48,585 nt of DNA from an uncultured Spirochaetales bacterium (GTDB taxonomy: Bacteria > Spirochaetota > Spirochaetia > Sphaerochaetales > Sphaerochaetaceae), in the NCBI GenBank assembly GCA_949300325.1, contig CASGDQ010000002.1, positions 1 to 48,585 on the forward strand, in the 5' to 3' direction. Position 1 is the first letter of the stretch. Every line of letters begins with the position of its first letter. Positions 23,508 through 32,535 of the stretch are shown one piece after another. The notes beneath the pieces were generated by a model that worked only from the letters and a program-made list of their open reading frames with translations, searched no databases and was not told where the DNA came from. The position numbers were made by a program, and so were the translations under genes.

Positions 23508-25067
23508 TTATATAAGCTTTGCAGCAAATGCCTTGAGCACGTCGTCTCCTTCGCCCTTGAGCACTTTCTTTGCAAGCACCTTTCCGAGCTGCACCCCTTC
23601 CTGGTCGAATGAGTTGAGGTTCCATAAAAAGCCTTGGAACATCACCTTGTTCTCAAAGTGTGCAAGGAGCGCTCCCAGCGATTCCGGTGTCAGCTTATCT
23701 CCGTATATCAGGGATGAGCACCTCTCTCCTTCGAATCTCTTATTCGGGTTCTCATCATCCTTTCCAAGCGCAAATGCCACTATCTGTGCGGCGAGATTTG
23801 CGTTCAGCTTCGTCTGGCTGTAGGAGCCGTCGGTTATGATATCAAAGCCGTACTGGCTGTTCTTGAAGCCGATGAACTGGAGAGGCACGATATCCGTTCC
23901 CTGGTGCAGCAGCTGGTAGAAGGAGTGCTGCCCGTTTGTTCCAGGTTCTCCGAAGATGATCGGTCCTGTAGGATAGCCCACTTTCTTTCCATGGCGGTTC
24001 ACGCTCTTGCCGTTGGATTCCATATCCAGCTGCTGAAGATGTGCCGGAAATCGTGAAAGAGCCTGGGAATAGGGGAGGATGGCCGTTGCCGGATAATTCT
24101 TGATGTTCCTCAGATAAACTCCGATCAGCGCATCCAGAAGCGCACCGTTTTTGGTGACATCCTTCTCGAGGCTGAGGCAGTCCTCCTCATGGGCTCCTTT
24201 TAAAATCTTTTCAAACACTTCATATCCGTATGCGAGAGAAAGCACAACTCCTCCTACAGCGCTTGTGGATGAGTATCTTCCTCCGATGTAGTCGTCAATG
24301 AAGAAGGACGCCAAAACGCTTCCTCCCTGTGCAAGCGGGCTGGTCTTGCTTGTGACGGCGACAATGTGCTTGCTGCTGTCCAGTCCTTTTATCGGACTCT
24401 TTTTCAATGTCTCCAGCACAAGATCCCTGTTGGTGAGGGTTTCCTGTGTCGTTCCGCTCTTGGAGACGAGAATGAAAAGCGTGGTCTCGAAATCAAGGCG
24501 GGAAATTACATCCGCCGCATCATCAGGATCGACATTGGAGATGAATTCCGCGTTCATCTTCTTTTCATATCCCTTGAGTGCAAGATACAGCGCCCTCGGG
24601 CCGAGATCGCTTCCTCCGATGCCGATCTGGCAGACGGTGGTGAATTTCTTTCCGGTCGAGCCTTTGATCTCTCCGGAGTGCACCTTTTTGGCAAAATCCT
24701 TTATCTTTGCAAGCTCGCCTTCATAGAAAGCCTGTTTATCCTCTCCGTCTCCTTCAACCTTGACAGAAAGGACATTGCCTCTGGTGAGATGGTGGAGCAC
24801 AAGCCTCTTTTCTCCGACATTCATCATCTCCCCGGAAAGGATCTTCTTGTACTTTTCGACAATATCCATTTCATCTGCAAGCGCCTGGAGCTTCGAGCAA
24901 ATGTTCTCATCTATAGGCATTGCCGCCCAGTTATACTTGAGCCCGCCACCAAGCTTGATTTCATTCTTTTCAATCCTCTCCTTGCTCAGGAGGGCCTTCA
25001 CGCTCGCCTTCGGAGCATCAAGAAGCTCCTTGTAGGCCTTTGTGCAGTTCAGATCATTGTATTCCAT
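23508..25067 (-). CDS. pgi: Glucose-6-phosphate isomerase
   Basis: A 519-residue enzyme interconverting glucose-6-phosphate and fructose-6-phosphate. Seen: IGIGGSDLGPRALYLAL and ILVSKSGTTQETLTN (sugar-phosphate binding), IGGRYSSTSAVG, the signature GEPGTNGQHSFYQLLHQGT with the catalytic His, and the C-terminal signature NSFDQEGVQLGK with the conserved Lys. It begins three bases after the argR stop, so the two are co-transcribed, an unusual pairing of arginine control with glycolysis. It feeds the PFK in this window. Confidence 0.97.
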   Translation of the reverse strand: MEYNDLNCTKAYKELLDAPKASVKALLSKERIEKNEIKLGGGLKYNWAAMPIDENICSKLQALADEMDIVEKYKKILSGEMMNVGEKRLVLHHLTRGNVLSVKVEGDGEDKQAFYEGELAKIKDFAKKVHSGEIKGSTGKKFTTVCQIGIGGSDLGPRALYLALKGYEKKMNAEFISNVDPDDAADVISRLDFETTLFILVSKSGTTQETLTNRDLVLETLKKSPIKGLDSSKHIVAVTSKTSPLAQGGSVLASFFIDDYIGGRYSSTSAVGGVVLSLAYGYEVFEKILKGAHEEDCLSLEKDVTKNGALLDALIGVYLRNIKNYPATAILPYSQALSRFPAHLQQLDMESNGKSVNRHGKKVGYPTGPIIFGEPGTNGQHSFYQLLHQGTDIVPLQFIGFKNSQYGFDIITDGSYSQTKLNANLAAQIVAFALGKDDENPNKRFEGERCSSLIYGDKLTPESLGALLAHFENKVMFQGFLWNLNSFDQEGVQLGKVLAKKVLKGEGDDVLKAFAAKLI

Positions 25068-25070
25068 AGC

Positions 25071-25541
25071 TCAATCCTTTACATCGGGAATCCTGGTTTG
25101 GAAGCTCTCAAGCAGGTCTTCCTTGGTCATTCCCTCCCGCAGGATGATGAATATCGTGTCATCGCCTGCGATGGAGCCAAGGATTTCAGGAAGAGCCAGC
25201 ACGTCCAATGCAAAGCATACGCTGTTTGCATGTCCAGGACGTGTTTTGATAACTCCCATGTTCCCAGAAAACTCTATCGATATGATACCACGTCTTACAT
25301 CCTGTATATAGCTTTTTTCCGATTCGCTTACAAAATCATTTTCAGGAAGACTGTAATAATATCCCGACCAGCCATCGGATATCTTTCCAACCTTGAGCAT
25401 CTTGAGATCCCTGGAGAGGGTTGCCTGGGTTACAGAGAAACCTTCCTTCTTAAGCATTTCAAGAAGTGTATCCTGGTTGTCTATCCTGTTGTTTTTTATC
25501 AGTTCCTTGATTACGGACAGCCTGTTATGCCTTTCGCGCAT
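25071..25541 (-). CDS. argR: Arginine repressor
   Basis: A 156-residue ArgR/AhrC. The N-terminal winged helix has the family recognition motif FSVTQATLSRDLKMLKVGK. The C-terminal hexamerisation and arginine-binding domain ends in SIAGDDTIFIILREGMTKEDLLESF, where the GDDTI loop binds arginine. It should repress argCJBD when arginine is abundant and may activate catabolism. AGGAGG lies just upstream of ATG 25541. Its own promoter carries a symmetric AT-rich site at 25559-25583, suggesting autoregulation. Confidence 0.95.
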   Translation of the reverse strand: MRERHNRLSVIKELIKNNRIDNQDTLLEMLKKEGFSVTQATLSRDLKMLKVGKISDGWSGYYYSLPENDFVSESEKSYIQDVRRGIISIEFSGNMGVIKTRPGHANSVCFALDVLALPEILGSIAGDDTIFIILREGMTKEDLLESFQTRIPDVKD

Positions 25542-25558
25542 CCGATCCTCCTAATTTT

Positions 25559-25583
25559 TGTATATTCTCTGAATATTTATACA
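25559..25583. promoter_or_regulatory. Candidate ARG box in the argR promoter
   Basis: Nested dyads: TGTATA (25559-25564) with TATACA (25578-25583), and inside them ATATTC-TCT-GAATAT (25562-25576). A minus-strand -10-like TATAAA overlaps the site. Core GAATAT halves resemble the known TGAAT/ATTCA halves of ARG boxes. Confidence 0.5.
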
Positions 25584-25620
25584 GTTTACATCAATAGAAG
25601 TCTTTCGGGAACCATCTAAA

Positions 25621-26121
25621 TCATTTTTTTTCGTTATGAGGCAGGTTACATTTTCCAATCGGTTTTTCCATTATTATCGACTTATTTAAGAACCCCATAT
25701 GCTCGTAGGCTTTTTTTGCCGGAGCATTGAAAGCGCATACGCTCAATTCAATGGCTGCACATCCTTGTCTTTCAGCCTCTTTTTCCACTTTTTCCATAAG
25801 CAGGCTTCCAATTCCCATATTGCGGAATTTTTCATCGACGACGATGGAATCAACCAGCATCACGGATCTTTGCATATGGTTTGGCGAGCAATAATCTTTT
25901 TTGAAGAAAACGGCCGCTCCAAGTATTTTCTCCTCGGTATAAGCGAGCATGACAGAGCCTTCTTTTGCCAGGCTGCAGAACTTGTCGAACGTTATTATCT
26001 GTTCGTTTGGCCGATATATATCCGGACGGGCCTCCGTATGGATCCGGTGTACCTGCAGCATCAGATTGTTGAAATCCAAAAAATCCTCTTTAGCGGCGTT
26101 TCTTATCTTCAGATCTTTCAT
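25621..26121 (-). CDS. GNAT-family N-acetyltransferase
   Basis: A 166-residue single-domain acetyltransferase. DSIVVDEKFRNMGIGSLLMEKVEKEA is the acetyl-CoA loop (R-x-x-G-I-G) and AAIELSVCAFNAPAKKAYEHMGF the C-terminal motif. This arrangement is common in RimI- or small-molecule-type GNATs, and the substrate is unknown. Its ATG lies one base after the stop of the nitroreductase gene, so they are coupled. Confidence 0.88.
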   Translation of the reverse strand: MKDLKIRNAAKEDFLDFNNLMLQVHRIHTEARPDIYRPNEQIITFDKFCSLAKEGSVMLAYTEEKILGAAVFFKKDYCSPNHMQRSVMLVDSIVVDEKFRNMGIGSLLMEKVEKEAERQGCAAIELSVCAFNAPAKKAYEHMGFLNKSIIMEKPIGKCNLPHNEKK

Positions 26122-26122
26122 A

Positions 26123-26686
26123 TCAGAGCCTCAGTGTCATCTCGTCGAGCGCCTTTCTCGCAACAGGGGACGGATCGTTTGCCGCATAGCCGAGCGCGAG
26201 CGCTGATACGAGCTCGTATTCCTGTAATCCCAGATAGTTCATTATGAGTTCCTCCGTGTAGCAGGTGTCCCTTATCCAAAGGGAGCCAAGACCCAGATCC
26301 GCGGCCTGAAGGCACATGTTCTCGATCGCAGCACCGATGCTAAGCAGATCTGTATATTTCAGCAGCTCTCCAAATGGCGCATATTTCCTTAATATGAGTA
26401 TGAGCACCGGGGCGTGCAGGATGGTCCTCGCGGTATATTTCGATGTAACTGCATAACGCGGCGTGAAATCCTCCATGCCTTTTTCCGGGAAGTAGCCCTT
26501 CATTATTGCGGCTACCTTGTCTTTTTTATCTTTCGACAATACAGCGAATGTCCAAGGCTGTCCGTTCTTTGCGCTCGGAGCAAGCCGTCCGGCTTCCAGA
26601 ACCTTCTCTATAAGTTCATCGGATACTGCAGCATCCTTATACATTCTTATGCTTCTTCTTTTCTTTAAGACTAAGTTAAAATCCAT
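26123..26686 (-). CDS. Nitroreductase-family FMN oxidoreductase
   Basis: A 187-residue NAD(P)H:FMN reductase-fold protein. VLKKRRSIRMYKDAAVSDELIEKVLEAGRLAPSAKNGQPW is the typical FMN-binding start and LGSLWIRDTC plus ALALGYAANDP the C-terminal dimer and FMN contacts. It reduces quinones, nitro compounds or flavins; the physiological substrate is unknown. I use ATG 26686 (MDFNLV, SD GGGAGA five bases upstream); the frame is open further upstream but that part has no family likeness. It is divergent from lemA over about 120 bases. Confidence 0.88.
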   Translation of the reverse strand: MDFNLVLKKRRSIRMYKDAAVSDELIEKVLEAGRLAPSAKNGQPWTFAVLSKDKKDKVAAIMKGYFPEKGMEDFTPRYAVTSKYTARTILHAPVLILILRKYAPFGELLKYTDLLSIGAAIENMCLQAADLGLGSLWIRDTCYTEELIMNYLGLQEYELVSALALGYAANDPSPVARKALDEMTLRL

Positions 26687-26808
26687 ATCGATCTCCCGTG
26701 CCCATCGTATCAGAAAAGAAAAGAGTGGGTGAAGGCCATGATGCCATGCAAAACATCCGTTAATGCAATTAATTTGATAATATGTTATATTGTGCAAAGG
26801 AGAATGAT

Positions 26809-27360
26809 ATGATCGTAGCAGCAATTGTCATAGCCATAATTCTAGTTATCCTGATTTGGATTGTTTCCCTGTACAATTCGATGGTAAAGGCGAAAAACAA
26901 AGCGGAAGAGGCAGAAAGCGGCATAGATGCGCATTTGAACAAAAGGTATGACCTCATTCCAAATCTTGTGGAGACTGTGAAAGGTTATGCAGGACATGAA
27001 AAGTCCACATTGGAAAATGTCATCAGAGCCAGGAATGCATGTATCGACGCACATGGGATCAATGACAGGCAGAAAGCCGATGACATGCTCACCGGAGCGC
27101 TTAAGAATCTCTTTGCATTGAGCGAGAGCTATCCTGATCTGAAGGCTAATGCTAATTTCATGGATCTTCAGAAGCAGCTGGCTGCTGTAGAAACCGAAAT
27201 TTTGAATGCACGCAAATATTATAATGCTGTTGCCAGATCCTATAATGACAAGATAATGGTGTTCCCTGCGAATCTTCTTGCAGGTCCGTTCGGCTTCAAG
27301 AAGCTTGAATATGCAGAGGTGGCAGACGAGGCGAAACAGAACGTACGTGTGAGCTTCTGA
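26809..27360 (+). CDS. lemA: LemA family protein
   Basis: A 183-residue membrane-anchored coiled protein. One N-terminal transmembrane helix (IVAAIVIAIILVILIWIV) is followed by the LemA signature KRYDLIPNLVETVKGYAGHE and long amphipathic helices, ending near LAGPFGFKKLEYAEVADEAK. Function is not settled. LemA is almost always next to a TPM/DUF2207-type membrane protein, as here (14-base gap). ATG 26809 is chosen for its AAAGGAG SD; the upstream in-frame ATG 26782 has none. Confidence 0.93.
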   Translation: MIVAAIVIAIILVILIWIVSLYNSMVKAKNKAEEAESGIDAHLNKRYDLIPNLVETVKGYAGHEKSTLENVIRARNACIDAHGINDRQKADDMLTGALKNLFALSESYPDLKANANFMDLQKQLAAVETEILNARKYYNAVARSYNDKIMVFPANLLAGPFGFKKLEYAEVADEAKQNVRVSF

Positions 27361-27374
27361 GAACAGGTTTTTCA

Positions 27375-29249
27375 ATGAAAAGGATCCTGCTTTCCATCTT
27401 CCTTCTTGTTTTCATTATTTTTCCTTTCTTTGCTGCCGAGCAGTTCATCGTAGATAAATACGATGTCTCCATCGATGTCGATGCTTCTGCAATGAGTCAT
27501 GTCAAGGAAAGGTTGGATATTGATTTCACCTCTCCAAGCCATGGCCTTTTCCGTGATATCCAATATGATTTCGGAATAGGGCTTAAGGCTGATATAGAGA
27601 ACGTGAGGACTGACGTGGAATCTTCATATAGCTATGAAGACGGGTATATGGTTCTCAGGCTCGGATCTCCTAATCGGATAGTGCAAGGGCCTGTTGAATA
27701 TAATATAAGTTATGATTTCATGATTCCCGAGGTGAAGCAGCGCGGTTTTGAAAGGTGGTATTATAATGTATTGTCTGCAGCATGGGATACTGTGGTAAGA
27801 GATTTCACCTTTTCCGTCAGTTTCCCCTATGCCGTAGATCCTTCGAATGTGCACGTATCGGTCGGAGCCTATGGTGCGGAGCAATACATAGATTATACCC
27901 TTTCTAAGGATGGAAGAACTGTTTCAGGACGCCTGGCGGATCTGCCTCCATATTCTGCAGTAACAGTTCTTGCCGAATTTGAAGAGGGGTATTTTGACAG
28001 CTTTGTGCCCAAGATGGATTTTTCCATATATGGCATTATCGGCTGCTTCATCCTGTCTTTGCTGTTCTTTTTGTTTGCAATCAGGTCCTATATCGAATAT
28101 GGCAAGGACGAGGAATTGGTTTATCCTGTCAGGTTTTCCCCGCCCGAGGGGCTTTCCAGCCTCGATTGCGGATATATAGTCGATAACAAGGTCGATGCGG
28201 ATTCAGATGCCTTGAGCATGATTTTCTATTGGGCGGATAAAGGCTTTTTGAGGATAGAAGGGCAGGGAAAAAATGATTACCGTTTTATTAAGCTGAAGGA
28301 TTTGCCGGATGACAGGCCTCCCTATGAAAGAAGTCTTTTTAATGTTTTTTTCAGCCGCGGAGACGATGTGGGCATCGAGGATGTGGTGAAAAGCGGCTTC
28401 AGAGAAAAAATCACAGAAAAGATAATACCGGATATGGAGAGGTATTATGAGCTCAATCATCCTCTTGAAGATGGCAGGAGCCGGGCAAGAGCCTCCCTTA
28501 TTTTAGCTATGGGTTTTATTCTCTCGATAGCCGGTGCGCTCCTTATTTCCATGAAGGAAATCGGCGCTGCCACATTTATTGTGCTTATTCCCCAATTGAT
28601 TGCGCTCTTTGCCCTGATGGCCCTTTATCGGGATATATCCCATGGAAGCGGAATCGGATTTTATTTCAAGAATGCAGGCAAGATGATCCTGACCATATTG
28701 CTGTTGGCTATGACATTTTCGTCATCGATGGCTGCTGGGCTGCTTCTTACAGGCAGCATCCTGCTTGCGGCCTTATCCGGATTATCCTCTGCTCTTATCG
28801 CTTTTTCTGCAACATTCTTATCGAATGCGACCAGAAGGCGGAGTGATTATGGCTATTTTATACTTTGCGAGGTTTTGGGCTACAAGGAGTTTCTGAAGGA
28901 AGTTGAGGTTGATAAGCTCAAGGTCCTGATCGAAGAGGATCCTGATTATTTTTATCATAATCTGGCTTACGCAGTTGCATTGGGTCTGGAGAATGACTAT
29001 GTGAAAAAATTTAAAGGCCTGACTGTCTTCATGCCTGTATGGTATTCCGGATCCGATCTGATTGTTGATTACATGTTCTGGCATATGTTTACAACTACAT
29101 GGCGTTCAAATTACAACCATATATATTCTTCCATAAGACCTTCCAGCCGTCCTGGCGGAGGAGGCTTCAGGGGAGGTTCTTTCGGAGGAAGAGGTTTTTC
29201 CGGATTTGCCGGTGGTGGCTTTTCCGGTGGAGGAGGTAGGAGCTGGTGA
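27375..29249 (+). CDS. DUF2207 membrane protein with glycine-rich tail
   Basis: A 624-residue protein. Residues 1-20 are a signal-anchor or signal peptide (ILLSIFLLVFIIFPFFAA). Residues ~25-200 are a beta-rich extracytoplasmic DUF2207 domain (VDKYDVSIDVDASAMSHVKE, DFTSPSHGLFRDI). A transmembrane helix near residue 215-235 and a hydrophobic block of several helices at ~370-475 follow. The tail is repetitive Gly-Gly-Phe-Ser-Gly ending GGGGRSW, characteristic of LemA partners. It probably forms a membrane complex with LemA, of unknown purpose. The stop overlaps the next gene by four bases (GTGA). Confidence 0.9.
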   Translation: MKRILLSIFLLVFIIFPFFAAEQFIVDKYDVSIDVDASAMSHVKERLDIDFTSPSHGLFRDIQYDFGIGLKADIENVRTDVESSYSYEDGYMVLRLGSPNRIVQGPVEYNISYDFMIPEVKQRGFERWYYNVLSAAWDTVVRDFTFSVSFPYAVDPSNVHVSVGAYGAEQYIDYTLSKDGRTVSGRLADLPPYSAVTVLAEFEEGYFDSFVPKMDFSIYGIIGCFILSLLFFLFAIRSYIEYGKDEELVYPVRFSPPEGLSSLDCGYIVDNKVDADSDALSMIFYWADKGFLRIEGQGKNDYRFIKLKDLPDDRPPYERSLFNVFFSRGDDVGIEDVVKSGFREKITEKIIPDMERYYELNHPLEDGRSRARASLILAMGFILSIAGALLISMKEIGAATFIVLIPQLIALFALMALYRDISHGSGIGFYFKNAGKMILTILLLAMTFSSSMAAGLLLTGSILLAALSGLSSALIAFSATFLSNATRRRSDYGYFILCEVLGYKEFLKEVEVDKLKVLIEEDPDYFYHNLAYAVALGLENDYVKKFKGLTVFMPVWYSGSDLIVDYMFWHMFTTTWRSNYNHIYSSIRPSSRPGGGGFRGGSFGGRGFSGFAGGGFSGGGGRSW

Positions 29250-29893
29250 ATAATGTCAATCTGGTGGCTACATTCTGGTCATTCGTGTATATACTCGCAG
29301 TCATCGGGGTGGCCTTTGTTTTCTATAAGGTTTTCCATATGGGTGCTGAAGGGGTGAGAAAGTTCATCCATATTCTGGTTTCCCTATGGGTGTTCATCCT
29401 TGTTTACATGTATGACAGCTACGCCTGGGCGATGGTTGGGCCGGTATCGTTTATGATCATCAATTTCATAGCGGTTTACGGAGGCCTTGCCAGTCATTTA
29501 GGAATGGGAAACCGCAAGAGGGACAATGGCCTTATATATTATCCGTTCAGCCTGGCTGTAATGGTGAGCCTGATGTATCAGGGGTTTCTTCCTTCCTATG
29601 CAGTAATAGCAGCGACCTTGATGATGGGCTTCGGAGACGGCTTTGCCGCTTTGATCGGAACATATTGGGGAAAGCATAAATATGTTTCCATTGGAGGGAA
29701 AAAGAGTTTTGAAGGCAGTATTGTCATGTTTATTGTCTCCCTGATTGTCATGATGCTCTTTACTCCCTGTCCTTGGTATTGGATCATCATCATTGCATTG
29801 ATAGCCACGGTGCTTGAAAGTTTCACTCCTCTCGGGTTTGATAATATAACGGTTCCTTTAGTTACCGCATTGATCATGGGTATTTTGAAATGA
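29246..29893 (+). CDS. VTE5/dolichol-kinase-like CTP-dependent isoprenol kinase
   Basis: A 215-residue protein with about seven transmembrane helices. Motifs are those of the polyprenol/phytol/dolichol kinase and CDP-DAG synthase superfamily: VRKFIHIL (R-K-x-x-H) in helix 2, MGFGDGFAALIGTYWGKHKY, and GGKKSFEGSIVMF. Such enzymes phosphorylate a lipid alcohol with CTP or another NTP. GTG 29246, overlapping the previous stop, is used because a GGAGGTAGGAG SD precedes it and no ATG is better placed. It overlaps the DUF92 gene by four bases. The substrate is not determined by sequence; farnesol, polyprenol or undecaprenol are candidates. Confidence 0.82.
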   Translation: MNNVNLVATFWSFVYILAVIGVAFVFYKVFHMGAEGVRKFIHILVSLWVFILVYMYDSYAWAMVGPVSFMIINFIAVYGGLASHLGMGNRKRDNGLIYYPFSLAVMVSLMYQGFLPSYAVIAATLMMGFGDGFAALIGTYWGKHKYVSIGGKKSFEGSIVMFIVSLIVMMLFTPCPWYWIIIIALIATVLESFTPLGFDNITVPLVTALIMGILK

Positions 29894-30708
29894 GATACGT
29901 TGATTCCTGGTTTTTTTCTTCTTCCATAGCCTTGCGTCTTCTTATAATAGCGCTGGTGCTTTCGGCTGTTGCTGTCTTTGCATGGAAAAAGAGGCAGCTG
30001 ACTGCGGGCGGAATAGCTTCTGCTGTCTTGATCGGTGCGATCATAATCTATATCGGAGGGCTTTCCGGCATTCTGATGATGCTGTTCTTTTTCCTCTCCT
30101 CTGCCGTGATAGGAAAATTCTTCAAGCATCCGGGCATCATGAAGATACAGAAAAAAGGTGGCAGAAGAGATTGCCTGCAGGTCTTTGCAAACAGCATCCC
30201 TTCCGTGATCGGCCTTCTGGTGTATAGGTTCTCGCCTTATCAGGCAGCAGGGCTATGCATGTTTGCCTCCGGCTTGGCGGAAGCTGTCGCCGATACCTGG
30301 AGCGGGGAGCTGGGGATGCTTTCCAAAACCGATCCTGTTTCGATAATCACCTTCACAAAAGTCCCGAAAGGCCTTTCCGGAGGAGTGAGCCTTGCCGGAA
30401 CGCTCTCAGGTCTTGCAGCATCCTTTCTGATGGCCTGCCTTTTTGTGGGATTTTATGAAGCATCCCCTGTTTTCCTTGCAGTCGTAACGGTTTCAGGAAT
30501 CCTTGGGGCCCTCTTCGATTCGGTCTTGGGCGCTACTGTGCAGGTGCATTACAGGAGGAAGGACGGCTCTCTTACCGAGCATAGGATTACAGGCGGCGAG
30601 GAGAATGAAAGGGCTAGGGGAATTCCTTTCATCACCAATGACATGGTGAATTTCCTCTCCGGTCTTTTTGCCTGCGTCCTGGCCTTTTGCTTATCTTTCG
30701 CTTTGTAA
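29890..30708 (+). CDS. DUF92 (TMEM19/VTE6-like) membrane protein
   Basis: A 272-residue polytopic membrane protein with the DUF92 hallmarks: LTAGGIASAVLIGAII near the start, ASGLAEAVADTWSGELGML, and TKVPKGLSGGVSLAGTLSGLAAS, ending with VHYRRKDG and FITNDMVNFLSG. Plant VTE6, a DUF92 member, phosphorylates phytyl phosphate to phytyl diphosphate. It starts on the stop of a VTE5-like kinase gene (ATGA overlap), so a two-step alcohol-to-diphosphate salvage pathway is the natural hypothesis. It closes the lemA operon. Confidence 0.85.
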   Translation: MRYVDSWFFSSSIALRLLIIALVLSAVAVFAWKKRQLTAGGIASAVLIGAIIIYIGGLSGILMMLFFFLSSAVIGKFFKHPGIMKIQKKGGRRDCLQVFANSIPSVIGLLVYRFSPYQAAGLCMFASGLAEAVADTWSGELGMLSKTDPVSIITFTKVPKGLSGGVSLAGTLSGLAASFLMACLFVGFYEASPVFLAVVTVSGILGALFDSVLGATVQVHYRRKDGSLTEHRITGGEENERARGIPFITNDMVNFLSGLFACVLAFCLSFAL

Positions 30709-30709
30709 C

Positions 30710-30738
30710 TTGCCTATTTTTTGTTTTATGTATATTTT
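30710..30738 (+). promoter_or_regulatory. Candidate groL promoter
   Basis: TTGCCT (30710-30715) with TATATT at 30731-30736 (15 bp) or TATTTT at 30733-30738 (17 bp), directly after the DUF92 stop. No CIRCE element (TTAGCACTC-N9-GAGTGCTAA) is present, so HrcA control of this copy is not supported. Confidence 0.45.
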
Positions 30739-30770
30739 ACATTTTAGAATGAATTTGGAGGCATATTGAT

Positions 30771-32399
30771 ATGGCTAAACAACTGCAGTTCAATGAAGAG
30801 GCCAGAAGGTCTTTGGTTGACGGTGTAGAGAAAATTTCCAAGGCTGTCATGACTACTCTCGGCCCGAAGGGAAGACTTGTTTTGCTTGATAAGAAGTATG
30901 GTGCGCCTACGGTCACCAAAGATGGTGTTTCCGTCGCACGCGAGATTGAGCTTGAGAACCCGTTTGAAAACATGGGAGCACAGCTTCTGAAGGAAGTTGC
31001 AAGCAAGACCAATGATGTCGCAGGTGACGGAACTACAACAGCTACCGTGCTTGCATGGTCCATCACAAAAGAAGGCATGAAGAGCGTCGCCGCGGGTGTC
31101 AATCCTATGGGTATCCGCCGTGGTATCGATCTTGCTGTAAAGGATACGGTCGAGGCTATCAAGAAGGAAGCCAAGATGATCCAGGACAAGGAAGAGATCG
31201 CAAGCGTCGCATCCATCAGTGCGAATAATGACAGGACCATCGGAGACGAGATCGCAAACGCCATGGACAAGGTCGGCAAGGACGGTGTCATCACCGTAGA
31301 GGAATCGAAGACTATCGAGACCACTGTGGATTTTGTGGAAGGCATGCAGTTTGACAGAGGATATCTGAGTGCATATTTCTGCACGAACAAGGATACCATG
31401 GTTTCCGTGCTCGATGATCCTTATATCCTTATTTATGACAAGAAGATCAGCAATATGAAGGATCTTCTTCCGATTCTTGAGAAAGTCGTACAGACAAATA
31501 AGCCGCTTTTGATCATCGCAGAGGATGTAGACGGTGAAGCACTTCCGACACTCGTTGTGAACGCAGTCCGTGGTGCTCTTAACGTTGTTGCCGTCAAGGC
31601 ACCTGGCTTCGGTGACAGAAGAAAGGCTATGCTCGAGGATATAGCGATCCTCACTGGTGGACAGGTCATCACCGAAGAGCTCGGATTCAAGCTTGAGAAT
31701 GCGGATCTCTCCATGCTCGGAAGAGCTAAGAGCGTCAAGGTCGAGAAAGAGAATACGACCATCATCAATGGAGCCGGTTCTCAGCAGGCCATCCGCGACA
31801 GGATTGCTCAGATCAAGGTTCAGATCCAGGATTGCACAAGCGATTATGATAGAGAAAAGCTCCAGGAAAGGCTTGCTAAGCTTGCCGGCGGAGTTGCTGT
31901 TGTCAATGTCGGAGCTGCAACCGAGGTCGAGCTCAAGGAAAAGAAGCACAGGGTTGAGGATGCTCTCAGCGCTACGAGAGCTGCTATCGAAGAGGGTGTC
32001 ATCCCTGGAGGCGGCGTTGCTCTTGTGCAGGCTGTGAATGTTCTTGACAAGAAGGATCTTTCTGCTCTTACAGAAGAGGAGAAGGTCGGTTATAAGATTG
32101 TTAAGAGAGCTCTTGAGGAGCCGATCAGGCAGATTGCGGAGAACGCAGGTGTCGACGGATCCATTGTCGCCGACAAGTGCAGAAATGCAAAGCATGGCTT
32201 TGGCTTTGATGCAAACAAGATGATTTGGGTCGACATGGTCGAGGCTGGAATCATCGATCCTGTAAAGGTTACAAGAAGCGCATTGCAGAATGCAGCCAGC
32301 ATCGCAGCGCTTATCCTTACCACCGAATGTGCTGTAACGGATATCCCTGCTCCGGAGCCGGCTCCTGCGCCGAACCCGGGCATGGGCGGAATGATGTGA
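30771..32399 (+). CDS. groL: Chaperonin GroEL (60 kDa)
   Basis: A 542-residue chaperonin that encloses and refolds proteins in an ATP-driven 14-mer. ATP-binding [17 protein letters not shown] and [13 protein letters not shown] (with the ATPase Asp) are clear, as is the signature [20 protein letters not shown] block ([17 protein letters not shown]). The C-terminus ends in a short Gly/Met tail (PGMGGMM). SD TTGGAGG lies eight bases upstream. No groES precedes it, so the co-chaperonin is encoded elsewhere. Monocistronic with its own terminator. Confidence 0.98.
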   Translation: MAKQLQFNEEARRSLVDGVEKISKAVMTTLGPKGRLVLLDKKYGAPTVTKDGVSVAREIELENPFENMGAQLLKEVASKTNDVAGDGTTTATVLAWSITKEGMKSVAAGVNPMGIRRGIDLAVKDTVEAIKKEAKMIQDKEEIASVASISANNDRTIGDEIANAMDKVGKDGVITVEESKTIETTVDFVEGMQFDRGYLSAYFCTNKDTMVSVLDDPYILIYDKKISNMKDLLPILEKVVQTNKPLLIIAEDVDGEALPTLVVNAVRGALNVVAVKAPGFGDRRKAMLEDIAILTGGQVITEELGFKLENADLSMLGRAKSVKVEKENTTIINGAGSQQAIRDRIAQIKVQIQDCTSDYDREKLQERLAKLAGGVAVVNVGAATEVELKEKKHRVEDALSATRAAIEEGVIPGGGVALVQAVNVLDKKDLSALTEEEKVGYKIVKRALEEPIRQIAENAGVDGSIVADKCRNAKHGFGFDANKMIWVDMVEAGIIDPVKVTRSALQNAASIAALILTTECAVTDIPAPEPAPAPNPGMGGMM

Positions 32400-32413
32400 T
32401 CCGAAAGGGTTTC

Positions 32414-32441
32414 AAAGCGGTTCGAAAGAGCCGCTTTTTTT
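32414..32441 (+). terminator. Rho-independent terminator after groL
   Basis: AAAGCGGTTC (32414-32423), GAAA tetraloop, GAGCCGCTTT (32428-32437), with one G-T pair, then a T run to 32441. Confidence 0.93.
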
Positions 32442-32477
32442 ATGCCCATATGAATTTCGTATTATCCATCGATTTCC

Positions 32478-32506
32478 TTGACTGCATTACGTTAAACATG
32501 TTACTT
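32478..32506 (+). promoter_or_regulatory. Candidate promoter of the yajC-secDF-ispH-rex region
   Basis: TTGACT (32478-32483), 17 bp, TTACTT (32501-32506), 30 bases before yajC. The -35 is good, the -10 is weak. Confidence 0.4.
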
Positions 32507-32535
32507 TTCTCTTAGAAACATTATAGAGGTAACAA

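Noticed and set aside
24366..25619. 417-residue plus-strand open frame over pgi and argR
   Set aside because: It runs antisense through two certain genes and reads like random translation with no recognisable motif.
30709..30770. CIRCE/HrcA operator before groL
   Set aside because: Looked for TTAGCACTC-N9-GAGTGCTAA; not present, and there is no groES upstream.
30744..32195. 483-residue open frame antisense to groL
   Set aside because: Shadow of strong codon bias in groL; no SD, no family likeness, and groL is certain.
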